Of a DNA stretch of 64,000 nt, positions 50,828 to 61,893 are shown piece by piece; the first letter of the stretch is position 1; every line of letters starts with the position of its first letter. A model generated the notes under the pieces. It ran no database searches and was not told the DNA's origin. It saw nothing but the letters and a program-made list of their open reading frames with translations. The position numbers and the translations under genes were made by a program. Origin of the DNA: Diabrotica undecimpunctata (lineage: Eukaryota > Arthropoda > Insecta > Coleoptera > Chrysomelidae); contig NC_092803.1 in assembly GCF_040954645.1 (NCBI RefSeq), positions 124,329,961 to 124,393,960 of the forward strand, given 5' to 3'.

Positions 50828-51713
50828 ATAATCATCATCATCATCATCATCCAGTCTTCCTAGGCCTCCCTTAATTTCTTTTGATTCTGTACTGACAGAG
50901 CCTGTACCTAGATGTTCCTGCAGCCAATTCTCAGCGATTCTTTTGACGTCATTTGTCTATCGCGTAGGTGGTCTACCTCTGCTTTTACTATCTACTCGTG
51001 GTCTTCACACTGTAATTTTTCTGGTGCACCGACCTTTACTCATTCTGGCCACATTACTCGCCAAGTTACACTTAAGTCCTGCTAAGCAATTTATGACATC
51101 TGCGACGCCCGACTAAAAATCTTTCTCCTCGATATATTTACGAATTCTATAACGATATTGTGCTTTCATGGAGCCTCTTTTCTTTTAATTTTCTTCAGTT
51201 CATTCTTTATGTGATCTTGGTTGACTTTTCTAAATTTTTTAATTTATTTGTTCGTTGCTCCTCATGGTTTTATTATAGAACACGTCTATAGAAACATAGA
51301 ACTCGTCTACTATCCTTAGTAAATCTTTTCTGTTGGTAAGCATAGTATTTCGTCTAAATCTAGATCAAGATCATAGGTTTCAATCTTTATTCTGTAATTT
51401 GGTCATTTTTTTTTCATTTCTTAATTTCCTTCTTAGAACTTCGATGCTTTTTAGATCTTTAATTGTTTGTTGAATTAGTTTACTTTTATGGTTTAGGATG
51501 TCCGGATGCTTTACTTGCATCCTGCATGTAGGATATGCTTTTGCTTATATCTATAAGTTCGTGGTGGGTTCTCTTATTACTTGGCATTTTTCTCACCCCT
51601 TTTATTAATTCTTGTATATGTGGACCTACTCCTTTGTTTTATCGTTTTTTGGCAGTGTATCTTCTGGCTATGCAGGATAATAACCCTTCGGTTTGAATGT
51701 TTATGACTATAAA

Positions 51714-51807
<94 letters not shown>

Positions 51808-51970
51808 CTATATAATCATGGTCTGTTCATTTAGGTCTGGATTTGTTTTTGATCCTACGGTATCTAAATATTCTAAGGTCTCTTTATATGAAGGCTTTTG
51901 CCATTCTATGGTTGCTACCTATTGAAAGCTGGTTTAAGACTGAGATTTGCGTCTTGATAGTTACTATTAA
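50828..51970 (-). pseudogene. RTE-like relic with ATGATG tail, internally deleted
   Basis: Minus strand in order: SVLNQLSIGSNHRMAKA (~51850-51960), the end of the endonuclease domain, matching SVLNKFSTGSDHRL in the intact copy at 57.7-60.2 kb. Next TIKDLKSIEVLRRKL.NEKK (linker, ~51420-51500). Then VARMSKGRCTRKITV.RPR, SRGRPPTRW.NDVKRIAENW (~50890-51060), and finally a run of seven ATG/GAT repeats at 50828-50851. The RT core is deleted. A (TA)n tract at 51716-51802 splits the endonuclease and linker parts. Confidence 0.75.
51716..51802. repeat. (TA)n microsatellite
   Basis: Pure TA repeat inside the RTE-like relic. Confidence 0.95.
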
Positions 51971-53508
51971 ATCGACCTTGCTCCTAGTTTTTAAATCCGC
52001 GCTTTGCTAAGTCCATTCCCAATGGACTTTTTTGTGGGATAAGCTGCTTCTTTAAAATAGATTTTTTCTAACAGAAAACTAAGTAAAGTTTCATTGCACT
52101 CGTTCCTGTTTCCCAACAAAAATATTTTCTCAGTAAAGTTTTTACTAGTGATCCATTTCGACACGCTACATACACTTAATAGATATTGGATTAAGATGTT
52201 TCTTTTTTTTATTTTTAAAGCCAAATTTATTTCATAAAGGCCAACTTAGTTAGTCTATATCTTATCCAAAAGTATTTTTGTATTTATAGTCATTACCTAT
52301 AAAGCACACGTCTTATACTTGACTTTATCACTAATAACTTTAGACTTACCCTTTCTATGATTTGGAAATCCTTAACTTACACGCGATGAAGAAAAAATTG
52401 AATATTATTGGTAGCCAATTTCTCCTTCCACAATGTTTAGCTGCAGTTGGAAGATGTGACTATTGTTAATATACCAAGATATATACACGATATCACTTAA
52501 CGCTTTATTTTGAAAGCGTTGTATCTTCAAAATGTTTCTGGAATAGTAGTCAATGTAGCCGCTATTTGAATGAACTAGTCTGAGTATTTGATTTTAAGTA
52601 TAGTGTTTGTTTTTAATAAAAAGCTTTTGATTCCTTTCAGATATTAAGTTTTTTTTTGTGTATTTTGGTCAAACTTTTTTCTTCTTTATAGCATTAATAT
52701 GCATATATACCTTGTAATCTTACAAAATATTCTGGGTCCGATTTGTAATGATTAGTGATGCTTTAATATGTCTTAGCCTTAATATTTACGTTTAATGAAA
52801 CATTTTCATTTAATAAAATAATACAATATTTTTATATACATAGATGCTTGTACAAATTTAGAAATCACTGTGTTTCCCTGTACATCACCATAAATAAAAC
52901 GTTCGGTTTTCATCAATTTCCCAACCGGAAACTAACCCTAACGCGGAAGTGGGAAATAGAAAATATGAAATGAGATTAAATGGAACTTTCGGGGTAATCA
53001 TTTTTTTATTTGTCAAGAACACTTCGGATGGAAATACCTCCTCTCAAGCTGTCAGTTAAAAAAACATCTTCTCGTTGAAATTCAATGTTAGCCATTGAAA
53101 AAGGTATGATTCGTTTAACCGAATTTAGTCCTCGAGTTTTGAGAAGTTTTATTTTTTCATGGTTCGAAATTCACGTCAATGTCGGAAATAAAATTTATAA
53201 TCCTGCAGATGTTCCGATGAAATTGTGTTTTATATATTTATGAACGTGACGAAAGGGCTTATATTGAATGGGTTTCACAACAATAGAATAAGGAATGGTT
53301 TGATTTTCGTCTCTCAAATTTAAACAAAAGTAAGCTGTTTCAAGTATTTGTGAAAAAACTTTTACGACCTGCATTTATATCATTCTCTGTAGCTGTTAAT
53401 TGTATGTTTAGTTTGTTTCTATTTACTTATTTTATCTATTTATGTTACTATTATGTTTACCTACAGTACTCGTACTTACGCAGGTTGTTTAAAGGCCCAA
53501 TTTTATTC
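51971..53508. other. No gene recognised
   Basis: No supported frame. 52870-53110 is less AT-rich. Confidence 0.5.
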
Positions 53509-54210
53509 ATATACACTCCTGGTCAAAAAAATCCGGACTCTAACATTTTGTGTATTTTTTTAATATTGTCTAAGTGTAGTGGTACTAATGAAAAAAAAAA
53601 CAAACATTTATAATTAAAAACGTTTATTTATAAGAATAAAAATGGTTCTTTTATCGTTTTTAAATGATTGCGTCATTAAAGAAAGAAAATTTTGACATTT
53701 GACAAAAAATTATACTTTATCTTGTTTACTAGCAACAGATTTTTTGCATTTCTTATTGAATTTACGATGAGTTTCACGTTTTTATTCTAATAAATTCAGA
53801 TCACTGTTTATTACTGTTTTCAAATCGTGTTAGTATAACTCCCGAAAATAATACAAAAGTTGTGGCTTTACATGGAGATGGTCGCAGTGTACGTTACATT
53901 GCAAATCATTTAAATATTACCAAAAGTAACATCCATGATGCTCTTACAAAGTATCATAAGACTGGTAAATACACTACAAGACCAAGATCAGGCAGAAAAA
54001 GGTTTAGACATCAGCGTGATGAACGTTTTTTTTTAAGATTTTCACATTACGGAACCGCTCTTTAACGTCGCATAATCTCGCTAGTCGTTTCTTAGAAGCT
54101 CGAGGAACTCATATTTTTACACGAACTCTAAAATTAGTCCTGCATCAAAGTGGTTTTCGTTCTCTCAACCCAATAGTATGCCTTGAATTAACAGCAGCTC
54201 GTCGAACTAA

Positions 54211-55335
54211 GAGGTTTTTCAGACGAGGATACTGTATCTGAGATACGCGTATCCAAGACGCAGATATTACATAGACTCAAATAGAGCTTTTCACACGGGA
54301 CGCGCGACGGATACAGTATGCGAGATACCGAATTCAGTATCTCGGACCTTCCTGTCGCCGACGACTGAATGCGTATGCCATTACGTTAAATGAACATTAC
54401 GTTAAATGTAGAAGAAACATTACGTTAAATGAACGCTTTCAGACACGAATACTTTTGCACCACATTCCATAGACGCGCGATTTTCTGTCGAATAATTGTG
54501 AATGACCAACTAAAGAAAGAAGGTGTTTTCTGAATATGGTTAAATAATGGAGCGTGCTGTATTTGATAATGACAAATTTATTTGTTTGGTACAATCAAAT
54601 CCCTGTCTATGGGATACAGCATCGCCAGATTACTGCAATAGAAATAAAAAGCAGCAGTGCTGGGTCGAAATTTTTAAGCAAATGTGCGACAATTCTGAGG
54701 CCATGACTGCAGTACAGCAAAATGAATACGGTAAGAAATAAACATGTTTTTATTATAAATACATAGGTATTTTGTTTCATACGTATACAGTTTAGTTTTA
54801 AAAGTTTGCTAATTGGAATTTTGATTATTTAACGAATATAAAACTACATTATTGTGAAAGGAATATGGTCATTTTTTATTTAGGGCGAGGTAAACAATTT
54901 ACAAATTGGAGATAAATACACAGATTTATTTTAAATTTAAGTCATAGACTTTAACTTTAACTTAAAGTCATAGAAAGCCGTTCTTTTGATGAAATACTTT
55001 TACGCATAGTTGTGTCTTTTTTATTCAATTGAATTTAAAAAATTTTATGTAGTTCTTCAAAAGACTCCACAGACATTCGAAAATAAATAAAAAACTTCGA
55101 TGGATATTGCAATAAATCTTGATACAGCAAATTGGTTTCTCTTAATTCTACAATAGGATGAACCCAAAAATTACGTCGTCTTTTCAGTTTTTTTTCTTTT
55201 TATTTAATATGTACCACAGCATAATACACTCTTCTACATCCATAATTTAAAACTGACGAGCATGCCTGTGAATACGATACAGCAGCCATCGCAAATTCTG
55301 TATCTCGCATACAGTATCCTCGTCTGAAAGCCCTC
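54211..55335 (+). mobile_element. PIF/Harbinger-type element with MADF exon
   Basis: Terminal repeats GAGGTTTTTCAGACGAGGAT and, inverted at the right end, GAGGGCTTTCAGACGAGGAT, continuing ACTGTAT.TGAGATAC. The flanking 3-bp duplication is TAA (54208-54210 and 55336-55338), the usual TWA target of PIF/Harbinger. It carries a MADF-domain exon but no recognisable DDE transposase in 1.1 kb, so it is internally deleted. Near both ends, variants of GTATC(T)GAGATAC recur as short palindromes. Confidence 0.85.
54547..54741 (+). CDS. MADF-domain protein, first exon or truncated
   Basis: 64 codons from ATG: FICLVQSNPCLWDTASPDY followed by KKQQCWVEIFKQM matches a MADF domain (LI..V...P.LWD.....Y.....K...W..I...). 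MADF/Myb-type proteins are the DNA-binding partner of the transposase in PIF/Harbinger elements. The frame ends just after AATACGGTAAGAAA, and GGTAAG is a good splice donor. So this may be exon 1 of a spliced gene whose remainder is deleted. No promoter was identified. Confidence 0.65.
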   Translation: MERAVFDNDKFICLVQSNPCLWDTASPDYCNRNKKQQCWVEIFKQMCDNSEAMTAVQQNEYGKK

Positions 55336-56110
55336 TAACAGGATAAGATTTACGAACGATCACAAAGACTAAACGTGTCTGAACTAAACTTACGATGTAC
55401 AGACCGACGAGAACGTGTATAAAAGAGATCTGGAGAATGATTTGCACCTTGCTGTATTTTACCCAGAATACCGTTTGGTGGCGGAGATGTTATGGTATGG
55501 GCGGGTATTTTTTTCAACAGACGACCGAATTTTCATTAAACAAGGAATTCTAATAGTAGACAGATACATACGCTAGTGTCTGGAGGACAATTTTGTCCCT
55601 TACGCCCCTTGCGTTAAGGATAGTTTCTTATTTATGCAGAACAACGCTCGTTCACATACTGCGCAAACAGTCATGGACTACCTACATACTGTCGAATTCC
55701 AGTTTTGGATTAGTCTGCTTGTAGTCGTGACCTAAATCCATTGAAACATGTAACAAACATTGTAGGGAAAAAGATTAAATAGAGGCAACAATTGAAAAAA
55801 ACAATTCAAGAGCTGAAACTAGCGTTGAATTAACAATGGGAACATATACATATAGCGCAAGAACAGATTCAGCAACTTATTGCAAGTATGCCTAGGCGTA
55901 TTGAAATCCTCCGCAGATGCAGTGGAGACAATACTCGATACTCAACCTAAAAAATAGAATGAGTAGCTGAGATTTTCATGATCCAACGATCATCTAGGAA
56001 TTGCTTTATGACTCAAGTTTAGTGCTCTTACTTTATTTACGGTTTGTTTATTTCGAATCCAACCGAACGAACTATTCGTAATACTATTCGTATTAATAGC
56101 ATAAATTTAC

Positions 56111-56112
<2 letters not shown>

Positions 56113-56157
<45 letters not shown>
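56113..56157. repeat. (TA)n microsatellite, left flank of LTR copy 2
   Basis: Pure TA repeat that ends at the LTR start, as for copy 1. Confidence 0.95.
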
Positions 56158-56160
<3 letters not shown>

Positions 56161-57624
56161 GACGATTAGGGTTTATAGAAAATAATTTATAAGTTATATA
56201 CTACATAATATTAGATATTTGGTTGTTTTAAATAAGTTATATACTAGAGAATTTAATAAAAATATATTTATGTGAGGGCATTTTTAATAAATTAGCATAT
56301 AATAATTGTAAAAAGTTGTATTTTAATATTGTAAATATATATAAGTGAGCCATGTGCTTAGGCAACCAAAAATACTCTCGGAGATTGACAGATATTTATA
56401 CTCTGAAGTGACGTTTAAGAATATTTACGAATATAAAGTGGGTTATAATAATATATTGTTTGAAATGTGTATTTTATTAAATTAGAATGTTAAGTTACTA
56501 ATTTAATTATATATTCTGATCTGAAAAGCCTAAATGTAAACAAAATTATTAATAGAAAAGAATGGAATTCTCTGGATCTCCGGAGATGGCCATGTTTGCG
56601 AAATGGTTTGTTCCAGAAAATTCAGACAAGTAGTTAATAGAACAAAATAGAACATGATATCTTACGAGATGGTTCTAGAAATCCAAAAACATATAAATAC
56701 CCGTGATTTGGATTCAAGATGGCAGTTTTTGAAAGTTTTTAGTCAGAAAAGTTTTAGATAGTGCAGTCAGAAGAGTTTTTGGCAGTTTTTAGAAGTTTTT
56801 AGTCAGAAGTAAGGCCAGTTAGACACATTTAGTGAAGTAAATTGTTCAGAATTTTCAAGAAGTCAGTCAGAAAAGTTTAGTAAGAAATATGAAAGATTAT
56901 TTGGAGTCAGAGAATCAGGTACAAATAGTCAAATTGTTTAATATAGTGAGTTAAATGAAGATTAAAAATTATGCATATAATTAATGCACATTTATAATTA
57001 TACACAAATAATTATTGAAGATTATAAAAGTATATTGGAAGAAATTAAATTATATTGTGGTTGGAGATTAGTATAAATCAACTTATAATAATTGGATATT
57101 GGTATATTGAAAAGAATAAATATAAATGCTGTTTGCTGGTGGTGTATACATGCTGGTGAAGAAAACTATATATTAAATTGGTAGAAGCTGATAATTGAAA
57201 AAAGTAATTTCACAAAAAAAAAACAAGGATAACTGAAGTACGAAGACATTCAGTGGTGATTAGAATCTATATACTTAGTTGAAAACAGTTCATTTAGGCA
57301 TTCAGTGAAAGAAAGGTACAAAATTTTGTTAATATAATTTAGTTAGTGTCATAACAATTTCAATTTTGAAGATAGTTTGTTTAAATTTTAGATTGTCTAT
57401 AGAATTTAATTAGTTTTTATAAGAATATCAGTTTAAAGATAGTTTATTTTAAATTTACATTGACTAGGTTAGATATATATGTGTGTTTCATAATAGTTAT
57501 AATAAAGATAATTTAAAAAAGTACTTACAAGCTAATTCTTTGAGAACCGCGATAAAAACCCTATATATATATAATATTAAAAATACTCATTGCTCATCAT
57601 TCAAACAAAAAACACATCATAACA
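56158..57624 (+). repeat. 5' LTR of Ty3/gypsy copy 2
   Basis: 1467 bp, starts TGTGACGATT and ends CATCATAACA. Part of the transcribed region is built of tandem variants of GTTTTTAGTCAGAA (56730-56890) that differ from copy 1. The promoter block around TATAAATA is conserved. Confidence 0.92.
56610..56699 (+). promoter_or_regulatory. LTR promoter with heat-shock-element-like sites and TATA box
   Basis: gTTCcaGAAaaTTCa at 56610-56624 is a perfect three-unit nTTCn/nGAAn array. gTTCtaGAAa is at 56672-56681. TATAAATA is at 56692-56699, followed about 25-30 bp on by ATTCAAGATGG, where transcription might start. Conserved with copy 1 although the LTR around it has diverged. Confidence 0.55.
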
Positions 57625-57627
57625 ATT

Positions 57628-57645
57628 TGGCGCCCAACGTAGGGC
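57628..57645 (+). promoter_or_regulatory. tRNA-Lys primer-binding site of copy 2
   Basis: TGGCGCCCAACGTAGGGC matches 17 of 18 bases complementary to the 3' end of insect tRNA-Lys(CUU) with CCA. It lies three bases behind the LTR. Its last seven bases are one copy of the duplication made by the RTE-like insertion. Confidence 0.88.
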
Positions 57646-60151
57646 ACCAACTACGAGTCACCCGGATGAGGAAGTTGACCAATTTTATGAAGATATCAGA
57701 GCAGCTATACAAACTTCAAAAACACATTACACATTGATAATTGGAGATTTTAACGCCAAATTGGGATTCAAACAAGATGATGCAGAATCTGCTATGGGAA
57801 ACTTTGGATTTGGTGAGAGAAATGAGAGAGGTAACAGGCTTCTTGACTTCTTACATCAGGAAAATCTCTTTGTGATGAACTCATTCTTCGGAAAGAAACC
57901 CCAACGTAAGTGGACATGGAAGAGTCCGAACCAAAGAACAAAAAATGAGATTGATTTCATAATATCAAATCGGAAAGATATTGTTCAGGATGTAACAGTA
58001 TTGAATAAATTTTCAACAGGGAGCGACCATAGACTAGTTAGAGCAAAAACCACTTTTAACACTGAAGTTGAAAGAACAAAAATGATCCTCAAAAAGAAAA
58101 GTGGAAGGTGGCTGTTCCCAGAAGATATAACACTTTACGAAGAAAATATTAAGACTAGTTTGGATACACACGACTTAGAGAATATCAGCATCAATGAAAT
58201 GAACAATAATATTACTCAAATATTGAAAGAAGCTGAAAAGAAATACTGTCCTCGTCCTGAAAATAATAACAAAAAATTAAGCCACAACACAAAACATCTT
58301 CTAGAGGAAAGAAGAAAACTTAGGGAAAATCAGGATCATAACCAAAATGAACTAAGAATTTTGAATAAGACAATTAAAAAGGAAGTTAGAAAAGATCTGA
58401 GACGATACAATACGATGGAAATAACTAGAGTAATAGAAGAAAACAAAAGCTTGAAAGTACTCAGACAGAGCATGTCCATTGGAAGAAAAAACGTCCACAA
58501 ATTAAGAAATGAACAGGGGCAAATCATTGAGGATAGAATTCAAATTATGAATACGATAGAGAGTTTTTATAGACAACTATACAAAGAACAGCAATGTAAC
58601 CGGAGTGGATCATTACCAAAGATAATCAATCAGGGATCTGAAATTTTACCGGACGTAACACCCAATGAAGTTCGAAGGTCAGTGCAAGAAATGAAAAACA
58701 ATAAGTCCCCCGGAGGCGATGAAATAGTGGCAGATGCCTTGAAGGTGGCTGGAAAAAGATTATGGCAGGTCCTTGCCAAACTATTCACTAGATGTTTGCA
58801 GGAAGCAATAACACCAACCCAGTGGTATAACGCAGAAATTATCATACTTCATAAAAAAGGGGATGCTACCGACCTCAGGAATTACAGGCCCATAAGTCTA
58901 CTTTCACATATTTATAAACTATTTACAAAAATAATTACGAAACGCCTAGAAAATAAATTGGAATTTTATCAGCCCATAGAACAGGCGGGTTTTAGAAAAG
59001 GCTATGGAACAAACGATCACCTACTGGTAATAAAAAATCTTATAGAAAAATGCACTGAATATAATAAACCACTAGCTTTAATATTTGTCGACTATGAAAA
59101 GGCATTCGACACCGTAAATCAACAAAAAATGTTGGAAGCCTTGACAGAATGCCGAATTGACTATCGGTATATAAATATAATTAAACATATATACCAAAAC
59201 GCAACAGCCAGTGTTAGAGTGGGTGATCGTCAAACCCAGAAATTCCCGATACAACGTGGAGTACGCCAGGGGGACACCATATCGCCGAAACTGTTCACTA
59301 CGCTTTTGGAATATATATGTAAAAGGGCAAAACTGACCGACAAGGGCATAAACATAAACGGAGAAAAGCTTAGCCATCTAAGGTTTGCAGATGATATTGT
59401 ACTAATAGCTGATAGGATAGATGAGGCCAAAGAACTTTTAAATCAGCTCTACCTTTCCTCGCTAGAAGGGGGATTGAAAATAAATATATCTAAAACCCAG
59501 ATGATGACAAATCTTGTAGTCAGCGAAGATATATGCGTAGGAACAAGATCCATAGACCAGGTAATGGCCTATAAATACCTAGGTCATGAGATTCGCATAG
59601 GAAAAGATAACCAAACCGTTGAGCTTCTCCGTCGTATAAGACTGACTTGGGCAGCCTTCGGCAAGCTGAACCATATTTTCAAATCGTCTGATATACCAAT
59701 ATGCCTTAAAAGAAAAACGTTTAATCAGTGTGTTTTGCCAGTGTTAACTTACGGTGCCGAAACGTTGACCATGACAAGGAGAACAGTTCAAAAGATCCGT
59801 GTGTGTCAAAGGGCGATGGAGCGTGCTATGTTGGGCGTTTCACTACGAGACAAGATCCCAAATCGCCAGCTACGACAAAGAACAGGAGTGGCTGATGCAG
59901 TAGAAAGAGTAGCAACACTGAAATGGAACTGGGCAGGTCACGTGGCTCGAATGACAGATAATAGATGGACAAAGCGGATACTGGAATGGAGACCAAGAGA
60001 TGATGCCTACCGAAGCAGAGGTCGTCCACCAACACGTTGGACTGACGATCTAAAACGTTGTCATAGGAATTGGATGCAAGAGGCACAAGATCGAAATAGA
60101 TGGAAAATTATGAGGGAGATTTATGTCCAGCAGTGGATAAGCGAAGATTGA
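57646..60151 (+). CDS. RTE-like endonuclease-reverse transcriptase, open frame, N-terminally truncated
   Basis: The frame is open from 57623 through the junction, about 835 codons inside the insert, without a stop. It enters at APTTSHPDEEVDQFYEDI, then IIGDFNAKLGF and STGSDHRLVRAK (endonuclease: second half). The RT has GDEIVADALK, LRNYRPISLLSHIYK, EQAGFRKGYGTNDHL, FVDYEKAFD (motif A, D at ~59090), RQGDTISPKLF (B) and RFADDIVLIA (C, D-D at 59390-59395). C-terminal HVARMTDNRWTKRI, SRGRPPTRWTDDLKR and EIYVQQWISED complete it. First in-frame ATG is at 57793. RT residues are intact, but the endonuclease lacks its N-terminal catalytic half, so autonomous target cutting is unlikely. Often annotated as craniofacial development protein 2-like. 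Confidence 0.9.
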
Positions 60152-60156
60152 ATGAT
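57646..60156 (+). mobile_element. 5'-truncated RTE-like retrotransposon inserted in the LTR-element leader
   Basis: 2511 bp flanked by GTAGGGC (57639-57645) and GTGGGGC (60157-60163), a 7-bp duplication with one difference. It begins inside the endonuclease domain, so the 5' end was lost at integration, as is usual for LINE-type insertions. It ends GATTGAATGAT, with only about 6 bases after the stop codon. The leader of copy 1 has no such insert. The target before insertion would have read as a full 18-base tRNA-Lys match (inference). Confidence 0.88.
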
Positions 60157-60163
60157 GTGGGGC

Positions 60164-60285
60164 TCTCTATTTAAAAGAATTAGTTTGGGAAGATAAGTGC
60201 TCTCATATAATTAAATTAATTATCAGTAGAAAGGAAAAATTATAGAATTTATTTTTAATTATATTTGAACAAGTAAAGTCTCAAA
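60164..60285 (+). other. Remaining leader of LTR copy 2
   Basis: CTCTCTATTTAAAAGAATTA and onward matches the leader of copy 1 nearly base for base up to the gag ATG. Confidence 0.85.
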
Positions 60286-61893
60286 ATGTCTCAAGGAAAG
60301 AAAGGTACAAGAAGCAAAAAGAATGAAGAAGATGTGGAAGTAGAAACACAACCTATACAAGAGGAGAGTTTAGTTCAAGTTCCACAAGATACTGCAGAAA
60401 TGAATCCAGAAAGAGAGGAAAATGTCAATATGGCAGCTTTGATGTCATTAATGATGCAGATGAACAAGACAATAGAAGAGAATTCAAAAGAAATCAAAGA
60501 AGACATAAAAAAATTGGAAGAGAATTCAAAAGAAGTCAAAGAAGACATGAAAAAAATGGAACAGAAATTGGAAGAGAATTATAGAAAATTAGAAAAGAAA
60601 ATAGAAGATAATAATAATAAAATTGTAAAACAAATGGAAAAACAAATGGATAAAAAACTTGAAGCTGCAGAAAAAAAAGTAGCAAATGAAATAAAAAGTA
60701 TACGGAATGACTACAAGAAAAGGATAGACAATGAGAGGACAGAAGTAAAGAGGATTATTCAAGATAATAAAATAGATATAGAACAGAAAATAGAGTTACA
60801 GAAATGTAACTTAGAAGTAAAAATTAACAAAGACAGGAGAAACACAGAAGAAAAATTAGACGATATACAACAAAATATCCAAATAAATAGTAATCAAATA
60901 AGAAATGTGGAACAGAGAATAGATGATATTTCACAAATGAGAGACATAGGGAGACCTTACTTAAATTTAACAAATGAGACTGGGATTAAATTCTCTGGTA
61001 ATATAAAAAATTTGCATCCTAGAGTATACATAAATAGTTTAAAACATAAATTAAGATTTGTGAATAATATTAATGATATTAAAGATTATATTAGAATGAC
61101 ATTAAATGACAATGCAGCAACTTGGTTTGCTAGTATTGAGAATGATTTAGATAATTTTCAAACATTTGAAAATAAATTTTTAAATTATTATTGGGGTGAA
61201 TTAGAGCAAGCCAAGTTTAGAGAAATTCTATATTTTGGAAAGTATAATCAAAATTTAAAATCAAATATGGTAGATTATGCATTGAAATTGATAACAGTTG
61301 CAAAATATTTAGAACCACCACTTAGAGAGGATGAAACAGTCTTAAATGTATCTAGACATTTTGATGCTGATGTTGTGCAAACCGTAACTGTACAAAATAT
61401 TCAAACAATAGATAGTTTTATTGATTTTATTCAAAGAATACAAAGAGGCAATATGACAAGTAATAATAACAACAGAAAAAACAATAATAACTTTCAGCAA
61501 TATAGACAATCATATAACAATAATACTAGGTATGGTGATAGTTTACAAAATTTTAATAATACTAACAGTAATCCAAATAGACAGAACTTTAATAATAATA
61601 CTAGTTATAATAGACAAAATTTTAATAATAATACTAATTATAATAGACAACATTTTAATAACAGTACTAATAATAATAGACAAGATTTTAACAATAGAAG
61701 AAATACAGAGCGACCTAACTATAACAGACAGGTAAATTGTGTTCGAAGGAATAGAAGCTGCGAAGACAGGGAACGAAATAGTACAAGGCAAGAAAATGTG
61801 AGTAGAAGTCATAGTAGGGAAAGACATAGGACATCAGATCCAGGTGGTCAGATACAATCTGACAATTCTAATAATCAAAATTTTGTGCAGTAA
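60286..61893 (+). CDS. gag: Gag of LTR copy 2
   Basis: 535 aa, ATG start in the same context as copy 1, intact. Same layout: charged N-terminus, coiled coil (~45-210), gag core, Asn-rich tail, Arg/Ser-rich end, no CCHC knuckle. Against copy 1 it lacks one ~25-residue coiled-coil module, gains MEKQ before MDKKLEAAE, and gains an extra NRQNFNNNTNY-type repeat in the tail. The gag core is almost unchanged, so length variation is concentrated in the repeats. Confidence 0.92.
   Translation: MSQGKKGTRSKKNEEDVEVETQPIQEESLVQVPQDTAEMNPEREENVNMAALMSLMMQMNKTIEENSKEIKEDIKKLEENSKEVKEDMKKMEQKLEENYRKLEKKIEDNNNKIVKQMEKQMDKKLEAAEKKVANEIKSIRNDYKKRIDNERTEVKRIIQDNKIDIEQKIELQKCNLEVKINKDRRNTEEKLDDIQQNIQINSNQIRNVEQRIDDISQMRDIGRPYLNLTNETGIKFSGNIKNLHPRVYINSLKHKLRFVNNINDIKDYIRMTLNDNAATWFASIENDLDNFQTFENKFLNYYWGELEQAKFREILYFGKYNQNLKSNMVDYALKLITVAKYLEPPLREDETVLNVSRHFDADVVQTVTVQNIQTIDSFIDFIQRIQRGNMTSNNNNRKNNNNFQQYRQSYNNNTRYGDSLQNFNNTNSNPNRQNFNNNTSYNRQNFNNNTNYNRQHFNNSTNNNRQDFNNRRNTERPNYNRQVNCVRRNRSCEDRERNSTRQENVSRSHSRERHRTSDPGGQIQSDNSNNQNFVQ
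61878..61884 (+). promoter_or_regulatory. Candidate -1 frameshift site A AAT TTT (copy 2)
   Basis: In-frame with gag (codons CAA AAT TTT GTG CAG TAA), 6 nt before the stop. The -1 frame behind it is open into pol. Identical to copy 1. Confidence 0.65.

Larger units (their letters stand above)
53509..55960 (+). pseudogene. Tc1-like transposon with broken transposase, split by a PIF/Harbinger element
   Basis: A Tc1-style terminus, CTCCTGGTCAAAAAAATCCG, is at 53514. The transposase N-terminus (53862-54065) has VALHGDGRSVRYIANHLNIT and YHKTGKYTTRPRSGRKR, the helix-turn-helix and GRPR linker. TLKLVLHQSGFRSLNP follows. The frame is cut at 54208 by the inserted element and resumes at 55339 (RIRFTNDHKD). 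Later parts are IFIKQGILIVDRYIR, LEDNFVPYAPCVKD and FLFMQNNARSHTAQ (second catalytic Asp changed to Asn), then IH.NM remains and LLQVCLGVLKSSADA. Stops and shifts abound. The right terminal repeat was not found. Confidence 0.8.
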
